From NCBI GenBank assembly GCA_029817715.1, contig JARUPY010000533.1:5166001-5230000 (forward strand): DNA of 64,000 nt. The letters are read 5' to 3'. Below the pieces are notes generated by a model. The model was not told the origin of the DNA. It did not search any database and was given only the letters and a program-made list of their open reading frames with translations. Positions 23,876 through 34,448 of the stretch are shown piece after piece. The position numbers and the translations under genes were made by a program. Each line of letters opens with the position of its first letter. Within the stretch, counting starts at the first letter, position 1. The stretch is from Melastoma dodecandrum (Eukaryota > Streptophyta > Magnoliopsida > Myrtales > Melastomataceae).

Positions 23876-24740
23876 ATGAAGAGGATGGATCTCTTCTGCA
23901 CCACCTCCGCCTCCACCGCCATATGCACCAGCCTCGACCATCGCTCTGTCGTCCGCCACGGGACTAAGCCTCAGGCTCACCTGCACGCCGACCGCGTCCC
24001 CCGCTATCCCCGCAGCGACCACCTCCCGAGGATTGTCAAGACTCAGGTCCCGATCCCTTGCACGTCCTATCAGCTGGCGATAACCCCTCGGCCGAAATCC
24101 CATCGTGATGATGGGGACCGAACGAGCGAGCAGGCGAGGAGGGAAAGCTCCGCGGATGCCAGCGACGTGATCAGCCTCAGTCCTCCTGGTTCTCCCAGAT
24201 ACTTCTTGAGCGACAAGCCGTTCGTCGAACCCGTCTCAGAGCCGAGCCGGTGTACGGCGCTCGTCCCTGTTCAGCCGGCGAGGCACCCGGTCAATTCTGA
24301 CGGTTCTCCTTCCGTGAAGGCCTCGTGCTCAGCTAGGACACGCGACCAGGTTAGTTTTCCGTGGTTAACGCAAGAGCGTTTGCGATGGGATCATTTGATA
24401 AATATGATAGAACCGGGTCAGGTGGTGGTGCTAAGGGTGTCGCTGCATTGCAAGGGGTGCGAGAGCAAAGTGAGGAAGCACCTCTCCAGGATGGAAGGCA
24501 AGAGAAGCCTGACGACATCCCCTTTTGTTCTTTCGGTTTTTCATTTCCGGGTCATTGATTGTCGTTGTTTGTGATTTTGGGTGATTGGAGGGGATAACAG
24601 GGGTGAGGTCATTCAGCATAGACGGCGAGAAGAAGGTGGTGACGGTAAAGGGGGAGGTGACACCGCTGAGCTTGCTGGAAAGCGTCTCCAGGGTGATGAA
24701 GAACACCCAGCTCTTGTCCCCTTCACCATCCTTGTCCTAA
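23876..24740 (+). CDS. NaKR-type heavy-metal-associated (HMA) domain protein
   Basis: Three exons: 23876-24349, 24422-24497, 24601-24740; 229 codons. The N-terminus MKRMDLFCTTSASTAICTSL matches the start typical of SODIUM POTASSIUM ROOT DEFECTIVE (NaKR) proteins. The middle is low-complexity with SPPGSPRYFLSDKP. The C-terminal HMA domain (about residues 159-225) carries the metal-binding C-x-x-C at 168 and 171 in SLHCKGCESKV, and ends in SLLESVSRVMKN. There is no C-terminal CaaX box, so it is NaKR-like rather than a farnesylated HIPP. Arabidopsis NaKR1 is a phloem companion-cell metal-binding protein that affects Na/K balance and interacts with the FT florigen. Intron 1 is GT-AG; intron 2 has a GC donor (GCAAGA at 24498) and AG acceptor. 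A TATA box lies near 23784. Confidence 0.85.
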
Positions 24741-25184
24741 GCTTGTTTGTCAGCCCATTGCATCTCGTGAGTTTATTACCATGTGGATCGGCTGAATGTG
24801 TTTTTGTTTATCCCTCGATTTGAACGATCTGCGTGTCGTCTCTCGGCCTGGCAGGAACCAAATAAAGATTCGACGGGATAAAGATAACATTATCATTTTG
24901 ATTTCCATGTTCCATCCCTTTTGCTCTCTGCCAACTTCACTTTGCAATCGTGGGAAGCCTTGAAAACTCATCATATCCATTTGATGATGATCCCACTGAA
25001 CAAAACACTTTCGATGAATGCTTGGGTTGTTAAAGTGAGATGTAATAACGTTATTATGGGCCTCGAGGGTTTAGCCCAATCAACCTCGAATTATAATATG
25101 GCACCTCTGCCCGTGTTTATTATCACGCCTCTGCAAATATTTCTAGTCTCAATTCCTGGTAAGGCATTGCCATCTCCTGAGCAG
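24741..25184. other. 3' flank of the HMA gene
   Basis: Includes the 3' UTR of the HMA gene. Around 25055-25085 the DNA carries ATGGGCCTCGAGGGTTTAGC and CCCAATC motifs that resemble site II and telo-box promoter elements. No gene starts next to them that I can support. Confidence 0.4.
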
Positions 25185-25385
25185 AACTCTCCCTGCTCAG
25201 TGTCCACAGTGACATGCCCACCCTCGCCCTGCATGCCGGGCAGCTAGAATGGCTCTGGAACCACGTGTCGATGCACGCCATGTGCAACCGGTGCCCGCAT
25301 TCTAGCAGATTCCTAGTCTATTCCCCCTCGCCGAATTCCCTCCCAGGCCCACCACACACCCGGGCACCTTGACCTCTCCCTCTTT
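25185..25385 (-). pseudogene. ATL-type RING-H2 E3 ligase fragment
   Basis: Read on the minus strand, 25190-25310 encodes the second half of a RING-H2 finger: [14 protein letters not shown], then [13 protein letters not shown]. That keeps C-x-H-x2-H-x2-C and the final C-P-x-C, with the ATL-typical IDTW. The first half lies upstream (about 25320-25380) in another frame, where one metal-binding cysteine has become glycine. An in-frame TAG separates the halves near 25318. No transmembrane segment or GLD motif remains nearby. It is a degenerate fragment of an ATL ubiquitin ligase and not expected to be functional. Confidence 0.65.
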
Positions 25386-25805
25386 TTCGTATCGTGTTAC
25401 GGAGTTAAAGAGTATACAAGAAATTCACTTTGTCATCATCTTTAAAAAAGATAACCGTCGCGACTTGTCAGTTATAATAGCCATCTTCGAGAGATGATTT
25501 CGAGGCCAAACTCTGGCTGAAACATATAGAGTTCTTGCAATACCGAGGTTGCTTGTTACATACAGACTTTTAGATGCTCTGACAATGATATGAAGCAGTA
25601 AGGCAATCCCATGCCATAAAATGCCGGGCATGTTATAAGCTAGCAACTTAATGAAGTTCCATGGGACATGTGACTACGACAATGTAAGAAAACAAAAGAA
25701 GAGGGACATGTCTTGACATCACTGTGTGGATATACATCTCAGACCCAGATTTTCTACAAAAAGGTGAATGTCTAACCCAATACCAAGGGACTAACGATTT
25801 CGTAA

Positions 25806-26703
25806 TCAATACTGCCGTTGACGCTTCGCAACGTGGATCAGACCGCCTCCGCCCACTAGAGCGGGAGCCAACCAGCCCCGAGAGGGATTTATGCTGTTAC
25901 CAAAGTTAAGGAGTGTAGCCGAGCACAACTGCGGCTTCTGACCGATGCCTGCCACAGAAGGAACCCTGAATGGATACAGGGGAGGAGGGTTCCGCCACCT
26001 TGGGAGCGGCCCAGCAACAAGGAGGGTCTGAAGAAGGGGACCGGCCTCAGTCACTGCCTGAAGCAGCTTTCCCTTCTGAGGAAGTGATCTTCCCTTTGCC
26101 AGATCATCAATAATGCTCGAACCCATGTCGAGTACGCTGCTCGCGAAACTGCCATTGCCAATTCCACCCGAGTCGACGACTGCACTGTTAATGTTCGACA
26201 GCTCAGGGGACGAGACCCCCTCGAGGAACGAGCTCATAGTCGACGACCCGTGTGAAAGAGAGTGGCTGCTCGACTCAGTCATCCCAGAGTTCGCCTTTCC
26301 GGGGATCAGAAGGGAATTCTCAACATGCGCCTGAGAAGGGCAAACAGGGGAAAACGACGAGAAGTCCGCGGCAACATCCGAGGGGACAACGACCAGCTTG
26401 CTTAGGATCTTCTGGAGCTGGCTACGGGCATCGTCCCTTTCCTGGTAAGCGGTCTGAAGGAGGCAGAGAAACTGCCGCGTGCTATCCTTGTGCTTCTTCG
26501 CCTCCTCGGCGGCCTCCATCCTGGCCGCCTCGAGCTCGAGGGTAGTCCGCAGAAGCTTCTGCCTCAGTTCCTCCACGTTCTGTAAACCAAAAACGAAATG
26601 TCAACTCCGGATATCAGATAAGACGGAGTGGATAAAAAAACAAACAGGATCCAGAAAATGGACAAACCTCCGGCGCGTTCCATATAGAACCCAATTCATC
26701 CAT
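25806..26703 (-). CDS. DUF1635 family protein
   Basis: Two exons on the minus strand: 26668-26703 and 25806-26579; 269 codons. Exon 1 encodes MDELGSIWNAPE, ends in GAG|GT, and joins in frame after ...TTTACAG to exon 2 beginning NVEELRQKLLRTTLELEAAR. The region from about residue 13 to 75 is a strong coiled coil (KKHKDSTRQFLCLLQTAYQERDD ends it) and is the DUF1635 signature. It is followed by a Ser-rich low-complexity segment and a C-terminal block rich in Pro/Leu (GPLLQTLLVAGPLPRWRNPP). Function in plants is unknown. The start is chosen because exon 2 has no ATG at its front and the short first exon fits the family. Confidence 0.85.
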
Positions 26704-29700
26704 AAATTCTAGATGATGATCAATTTTCTTTAGATAAGAAAGGAGGAGGGAGGGTGGAGCAGTGACTCATTTATAGAAGATGAAGATATCATGGAATCGA
26801 ACAACACGACTATATGGAGGCTGATAGAGAAGAGGCAAAGACCGCTGGATTTCTTTTGTTTTTTTTTTAATTTTTTTAAGTCCAAAAAATAATTTCTTAA
26901 AATAAAAGTAGAAGAAATGGGATTTTCTTAATTGGGGGGGGGGGGGGAATAAATCCCCTTATTTCGTGCTTACCCATAATACAAAGAAGGTTTTTTTTTC
27001 CTTAATGACCATAATTAACGCGGTAAAACCTCATTCAATTCCATCCCGTGTTTCCTTACATAGTCGGAGGTCTTGTCCCTTGTAAGGAAAAATAAAGGGA
27101 GGGAAATCAAACCTTATCCTGATGAATTCTTTTGAATCACATTTTTCCTCCCCATATTTACGCTTTCGATATTTATCAAGTCACGTCATTAAATCCCATG
27201 ATGTATTATTACTATATGGTTTTGATGTTCATGGAGATTGTCGGTAAAATCGGTTTTGAACCTGTCCGAGAGAAAAAAAAAAAAAAAACTGATCTCAAAA
27301 CCGCATAATGGTTGACCTTGGGAATCCAAAACTTACATGAAAACATCAATCAATATTCCCAGAGTTCGATGTATTGACCGGATTTTTACACATACGAATC
27401 CATGCATTAATATTACATGCTTTCTTTTCAACGAGTTTTAAGATAACTTTTTCTAATATTATACTTTTCTAATATTATACTTTTATTCATCTCTTCATTT
27501 CCTTATAAAAAAACTTATAAAGAAAGGAAGCTATGCATAAATGCAAAAAAAAAAAAGTTACCTTTTTTTTACGCTTGTCGTTTTATACTTTACTTTGGCT
27601 TGAACGGCATGCTTATTTTATTATCTTCACTAATATTATTGCGCATTGCTCCTTCGTCTCCTCCCACATGGGGTTTGTATGCTTTTGTCACTTGTCCCCC
27701 CAACACTCGAAAGAATTTCATCCCTGAAAAACCTCGTTCCTGAAGCTGGCCATCCCCTCCCCCCATGATCACAAGACGAAGATCGTAATATAATCTATTG
27801 TATTAGTATAAATCATCGTACTAGAGTCTTTTCTATGTGGTTTCTGCTTCTTTTATCTTATCCACCAACTTTCCAGCCAAGTAAGAGACTTGACAAGAAA
27901 TGAGATTCGCTTGAAACGTTTTGGTCTTTGGACAGACGGCCAGGTGTCATCATCTGTTTCGGCCACCCGCGTGACCAAACTAATAAACAGGATTAAGTTT
28001 TTAGTTAAAGGATGGTTTTTTTTGAATAGTTAATCTTAACGTGGGAGAGGTTGTTCGTTTCCCCCACCGACTCGAATGCGGACAAAAAGCCGCTCTCTGG
28101 GATTAAAATTCTCTTTAGAAAAGAGAAGAGATTAGTCATTCATTAAACGACAAGGATCTGCATCCCCTGTTAGTTAGGACAGCCATTAAAACTTAAGAAG
28201 ATGTGAGTAAATTAGTCGAGAGGTTGTGGTAGTCCCGGCACCATTCGATGTATTTGTAGCTTCCGACAGCGTTTCCCATGCGTGTAACTTAGAAAAAGAT
28301 AAACAAATGTCTATGTCTATGTCTAACCCCTGGTTTTCATGCACTTGCATTTTGATCACGACATCGTTCATTATATATATTAACATCATCTCGCACGTTC
28401 TGACCGCAAAACCTCTTGTCTTTTTCTTTGTAATTTGTTTGTGTTGGTTTTCGTCTTGTTCCAGCTTTTAAACGCCAACCTACTTCCACCTCGTGTGATA
28501 AAACCAAACCATACCTTACCTTGCCTAATAGCCTTGGCTTATATTGCATGACGCTCTCCTGTAGTCGTTGGTGTTACATGCTAGTTCGACGAATCATTTA
28601 GGTGGTCAGATCAGATCCTCGTGCCACACAATTAATACAGTCCAACACCATGTGCCGCCCTGGCTACGAGCATGCCCCTATGACAAGAAGCATCGTTCGT
28701 TGCATGCGGCATTGAATCCCGGGGTGGAGCCCAGCCCCGACTTGGGGAGGGGGGGGGAAGCGGTCATGTCCCGAATACGTTGACGATAGCCATGCAAGCC
28801 TCTACCCCCTTTGTTATAGGGACAATAATTGGCATTCCAAGACATTATTTTATATAACTCACCCCGCACCCGATTGCTTTGATTTCACTCCTTTGAAAGG
28901 TTGGGCCTTTCATATAAAAGTTAGGGGAGACCGGTTTCCCTGTTCCCCTCCAAGACTTAAGACTCCCGGACCCCAACAACATTCAAATCACACGTAACTG
29001 ATTTACCTGTCAACCCAACTAATTCCACGAGTGAAAAAGTTACTGACACTGTAAGAAAGACTACTTTTTTCTGTTGTCGGTCAAATGACAGCGACGGGGG
29101 AGGGGGGTTTGGCCCAATGAAACTATATACTCGATCAAGATATAATAATTATAAGGAGCATTGAAGCGGCGGGGAGTGGGAGGGACCGGGGGGTCAATAA
29201 TAGGAATTATTGCACGGGGTTTTGTTGTGTTTCGTTCATATCTAACGTAGTTAGTAGAGGTGGGGGGGAGCAAAGAAAACTAGGGGAATTTTGTCGGGTA
29301 GTGGAGCTTTTGGGGGTGCACATGGGGCTGCAGTATATGTTAGGAGGGAAACGATTAGGTAACTAATTTAACATTTTACCCTTAATTGAGTTCAGCCTCA
29401 CCCATGTGGTGGCCGGCGGCCTCATTATCCTTCCTTTTTATTCCTCTCTTTCTTAGAAGAAAAGTCGCGTACAAGTCGGCTCTTTCGAACGTTTTGATTT
29501 ATTATTGGCACGATCGCGTCTATAATAAATGAACAATTACATTCTTACATATGAGTGATTTTTGATTCGTTTATGTCGTTGTTTGCTAGGAAAAATACGT
29601 CTCGATATAACGTGAATGATAGTTATAAAATAACTGTGATGATCAGGAATCAAGAGCAAAGAGATGGACAAAAGAACTTAGATGCCATTAATAGTAACTT

Positions 29701-31405
29701 GAACCGGAAGTTTATGCAAGTTTGAACGTACTACACGAAGGGAACCTAAGTGCCCTATTTTTTAATCAACTGATTGTTTCTCCCTAATCCTTAACAGTGA
29801 ATCTATTTATAGAACACAAGAAAAGCGTGTGCCTAAATTCTAAATGTAATTATTGGTAATTACCCCATATGGCTATTAATTGACTTGACTTTCGATTGGG
29901 ATCCTCCAATAGAATTTTCTTGCTCTGGAATACATGAGCTTCAGTCACCTTTTGCTCGGATGAGATCGTCAACTATAAATTTTTAACATGACAATTTTTC
30001 ATATGAGCTCAAGTATGTGGGCCCAAAATCAGTTTACTGCGTAAACAATCAAGGCGAGATAACATGAATTTAGTTAGAATATCTTTTGGTTGTTGTCTTC
30101 CTCAACTTGGCAGAGGATGCGGAGGGATGTGACGGCGTTTGGAGGGCACATGGATGAGTAACGTGATTCTCAGGGCAAGGAGAATTTCTTGCCACCTTAG
30201 CGCGGTCCGTGTCCTCTTCTCCAGTGTGGGCATCGCCTTTGAGGTAGACATGAGAAAATAGTTGGAGTCTAAACATGGCGGTCTGTCTGTGCCAATGGAC
30301 AAAACCACACACGATAGTGAATTGAGGCAGGGTTAGCTTGTTGGGGAGAAGGGGGGAGATGGGTGGTCAATCTGGTGGGGTTTCAGTTGTCCCTCGGGAA
30401 AGGTCAAGTGTGTTTCGACCTACCATCTGCAGACTGACGACGACTCGACTCAGAACGACCTTAACAATGTTTTGTTCAGACACATTTCATTTGACCCGGA
30501 TATATTATTCTGGGAATGCTAGACTTAGATTGGTCGATCGGTCACTCTCTACCAACGCTCGACTTTAGGTCTTTACCACGATAACTCTCTCGATCATCCG
30601 AGCATAGCAACGTTCTTGAGAGCGCGCACGTGTCATGCTTTCCCGAAGAGATGCCAACTCTCTCGCAGCTAAAGACGGTAGTCTGGTTCGACCGAGATGT
30701 TGTTGGCCCCCCCACTTCTTTTAAGTCATTTTGTCAAGTGATATTGAACTATGGCGTTGTAGGGAAATTTAATGCCCCCGTCTGACCAATCAACGCGAGT
30801 AATCGCGGACGATCCATGATCGATTGTTCTAACCTTGACCACCCCCGCAATTATTAGTCCAGCAAAACCAGAAAGAGTTGTCATCTCGGAGGCTCGACGA
30901 CCCAATTTATCGAATGAACTCACTACTCCTTTGGTTCGTTGGTTCGTTTGACGGTGGACAATGGATGGGAAGATCATTTGGGCCCAATGGGCCTTCTGTT
31001 TCCTCGTAAGGCCTTGTCATTCGTCCGAGCACGATGGATTGATATGTGCGTGGGATGTATGTGTAGGACGATGATGCAATCTTGATCTCATTGCGCAATG
31101 ATTTGACAAATATGTCTTTAAGAGGAGCTGCCTGTTGATGTTTTGGGTAAATTTTTAACGATTAACGTTGTTGTCTGAGGTCTCTTGTTCGTTTGAGGGT
31201 CTCCCCGCTGCAAAACAGGGGATATATACTAAGGAAAACACTGATCATTCACCGATATCGTGTACAGAGATCGGACATCCCGGGGAGTCTTCTGGAAGAA
31301 GAGAGAAACATGGTTTCCTACGATATCGAAGTCGAGAAAACACAGTACAGAATTCCCATATACATCACACCTACATGTGCCTGCTGCCAGGTCCCAAAGA
31401 ATAGA
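26704..31405. other. Long intergenic region without supported genes
   Basis: About 4.7 kb. It contains a 15-base G run at 26934-26948, poly-A/T tracts, an AT-rich stretch at 27240-27560 and several G-rich low-complexity patches (28745-28760, 29090-29110, 29160-29195). Short reading frames occur but show no recognisable motif or codon structure. The left end includes the promoter of the DUF1635 gene and the right end the 3' flank of the MYB gene. Confidence 0.5.
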
Positions 31406-32443
31406 TCACAAATAATCAGCGGTGTAAGCTCCTGCGATTTCGTTACAGGGAAAGAGCTGATCGCTCATGGGGAACAGTAGCTTGGATTCCTCTTCGCCCA
31501 CCTGCCACAGCGAATCCGTGTACTGCAGGGTGGGTGAAGCCACCAAAGGGCAGGCGAAGTCATAGCATCTTTCACTCAATCCATCATAAATAGGCGTTAT
31601 TGTGCCACTTTCTGTGAAAGCTATTTCATCCCATATAGCATCCATGGAATAGGCCTTCTCGGATTGTTCCTCCTGGTCATTTGTTTTCTCCATCACCTGG
31701 GGTGCAGGATTTCCGCCTGTGTCGAAGAAACTCCCTTTTCCAGACTCCAGGGAGGTTCCTGATTCGGTGGTAATGGTAGACAATGGGGAAGAACCATCTT
31801 TAGAAGAGGGAGACAGTGCAGACACGGAAAGCTTCCTCTCTTGAGCTTGCTTCCTCGTGTAAGTCCTCCAATAGTTCTTTATCTCGTTGTCTGTGCGCCC
31901 GGGTAGTCTTCGAGCAATCCTAGACCATCTGTATAAGTCTGATCCTATTAATCTCATGCTTATGAATATAAACACAAAGAACGGAGCCCCCAAAGTAGTG
32001 CTTCAACAATCACCATCACAGTGCGAACAAAAGGAAAAACACCACAGATTCCTCACCTGTTTCCCCACTTTTTGTGAAGCTCGATCACTACCTTCTCCTC
32101 CTGAGATGTCATCTTCTCTCTTTTGAGGCCAGGGTGAAGGTAATTGACCCAACGTAGTCTACAGCTTTTCCCGCTCCGGTTCAGACCTACAAAAAGGCCA
32201 GTGATCAAAAGCGTCTGTTGCCTGGCACCCTCCTCCAAGCTGCGGTTATGTCAAATACAAAACCGGATGGAATTCCCTGGAAAGGAATCATAATACCTAA
32301 AACTCTCGCCCGCCAACCTTCAAACCTGACACTTTAGCTATAAAATCCCAGCGGCGATCTCCAAACCGCTGAACAAAGCATATCAGTTGGAAGTCCTCTT
32401 GCTCTGTCCACGGACCTTTTCTGGTTTCTTCTTTTTGGACCAT
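31406..32443 (-). CDS. R2R3-MYB transcription factor, MYB48/MYB59-like
   Basis: Three exons on the minus strand: 32326-32443, 32057-32186, 31406-31928; 256 codons, all introns GT-AG at the classic R2R3-MYB positions. R2 (about residues 8-58) shows [31 protein letters not shown] and [15 protein letters not shown]3 (about 61-110) shows [36 protein letters not shown] and IKNYW. The VQKEE start, [14 protein letters not shown] and the R3 beginning KMTSQEE are typical of the MYB48/MYB59 group, which in Arabidopsis regulates cell-cycle progression, root growth and nutrient responses and is alternatively spliced in R2. The C-terminus is Ser/Glu-rich and acidic, plausibly activating. An upstream in-frame ATG at 32557 would add 38 residues; I prefer 32443. 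Confidence 0.9.
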
Positions 32444-32557
32444 CTTCCTTGTGATTTTCGTGCCTCTGCGGTTAAGAGGAACCGACTCAATCACTTTGTT
32501 GACGATATACATATGCCGAGTTGTACTTCCTCTAGCATATATATACCCTGAAGCCAT

Positions 32558-34448
32558 GCTTACTGTGGATTGCTGATTCGATTAGTAATTTTCATTATTA
32601 TTTGCTCCCTACCATGATGCTGGGGAACTGTTTTGTAATTGTCTCTCCACCATTCCTCGGTTTTTGGTCTTGCGGCCATGGTTGATGGTCACAGAATTTC
32701 TTTCTCAAAGCATGACATCAGCCATGACCGCAGAAATTATCGCATAATAGTTAGTAATCTGTTCGAGTAGCCTTCATTATACCTCTTCCTCATGGCGATA
32801 CATTAAAAGATTTATCTGAAGATGCAGATCGTTTTTTCATGCAACAAATGTGGAGTGACCAAATCCGATTTCAGTAATGACCTCAAAAGGGAACCACAAT
32901 CATCCTACTGATCTTTCATGTCGAACCGACTATCTTGAATATGTCAAAATCGGACTTCCCTGACCTACACAGTTGATATATTTAGTTCCGAAAGGAATTT
33001 CATCTGCTTCTGGAAAGAAATTCAACTGACAAAATCGTGCATCTTAGTGGTCGCTCGCCGAAGAAAACAACCGGTCTTACCATTAGATAATGGAAAGGAA
33101 GAGGGAGCTATATGCTGTGGCAATTGCCATTGTCAAATGCTTTTGTGCTTGTGGGAAGAGCAAGAAAAGATCAAAAGAATAGCGAACTTTCCGACAGTGG
33201 AGATAAGTATGAGGCCATCTCCACTAGGTTGTCCCTTTCGTTCGTTGGCTTCTCCTAGGTCGTCTCATTTTCCGATCATGGTGTTGTTTACTCAAAGATA
33301 AGTTCTAGGTCTTCCCCTCATTCAATAGCTTGAGTAGCTAGCCCTGCATAAATTTCCATGAGATTTGTAAATGATTTGGTGGAGATCACAGTGGTCACAT
33401 TTATCTATTCCCAATTGTCATTGTTTCCTTAATCTCTCATCTTACCGGGTGGGTTGGCTTTGTCATGCTTCCACATTGGAGTGTTCCTTTTCTTGGGTGC
33501 CATAGATTGATAACGATTCGTGCTGGGAAAAGGCGAGTTGGGTTTGTGGCGTTTCTACGGCATCAAAAGGAGCGGTGCTTGGCCCGAGATATCTTCTCGC
33601 CGCCCCGACCAATAATGCTCCTGCGAGGCGATTACCTTACGGGGCCACATTTCCACTAAAGGGTTCCCATTATTTTCTGAATCGGACGTGAGGCCAATGG
33701 AGGGATAGAGGTAGTGCTTAGTAACTGTGGATCACCTAACACGCAATGATAATATAGAATAGTGAGAGGGCAGGCAGATGTGCGGGGTGATGTCAAATGC
33801 CCCACCTTTGAATGCCAAGGACAATACGTTGTCTGGTTACTAGAGGCATGAGTGGCCGGGATGGCTTCGGAAACCTGGAATTGAAAACAGGGCGATCGTG
33901 ACACGGATGTCGCTGGAGCGAGTCGAATCCAATACCTATCTTAAATGTGCGGACCTCTATGCGGAGGCCTCTTTTTGGTTTCCCTTTGGCTTTACTTGTC
34001 CTCCGCCTCCTTGCTCAGAAAACTGATGTTGGCCTTTGATTGTGACTAACATGGGGTGAATTAGTTTTTTCGTTCGAATAGAACTTTCGCGACAAACTCA
34101 AAGGACCCTCACAGAGAGAGGCTTAGCTTCTGTGGTTTACAGAAACCTAAAGACAAATCGGAACACCAAGTTTTATACTGGTTCGATGAATACACCCACT
34201 CCACTTTTCGATCGCTTTTACTAATACTTGTAAGTAGTGATTACAGTTGTAGAAGGTTGAACCTTCTGTGGTGAAAGAAAAACAGTTTCTTTAATCACGG
34301 GACGATAAGACTATCTTAACCAATACAAGACACTCTTTTGCTGAGTTTGGAATGAGTCTAGGCCGAATCACGAAGAAATCAACCAGACTTGGCGAGCACA
34401 GAACCTTGGTTGGAAGCTTCAGCCTTCTGTGACGCTATAGCGGGCTGT
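32558..34448. other. MYB upstream region and left flank of the chromovirus
   Basis: The first part is the MYB promoter. No gene was recognised at 32600-34000. Positions about 34050-34448, read on the minus strand, look like the end of a copia-type LTR (CGAACCAGTATAAAACTTGG and CTAATTCACCCC motifs). The younger chromovirus is inserted directly at 34448/34449. Confidence 0.4.

Noticed and set aside
23783..24103. 106-codon minus-strand frame with a glycine run
   Set aside because: It is the shadow of the GC-rich first exon of the HMA gene on the opposite strand.
26574..26576. Start of the DUF1635 protein at 26576
   Set aside because: The codon is GTG. An acceptor AG precedes exon 2, and a short ATG-bearing exon at 26668-26703 joins in frame with the family's usual N-terminus.
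30070..30312. Short minus-strand frames in the long intergenic region
   Set aside because: Two overlapping frames of similar length with no motif and ordinary base composition; consistent with chance.
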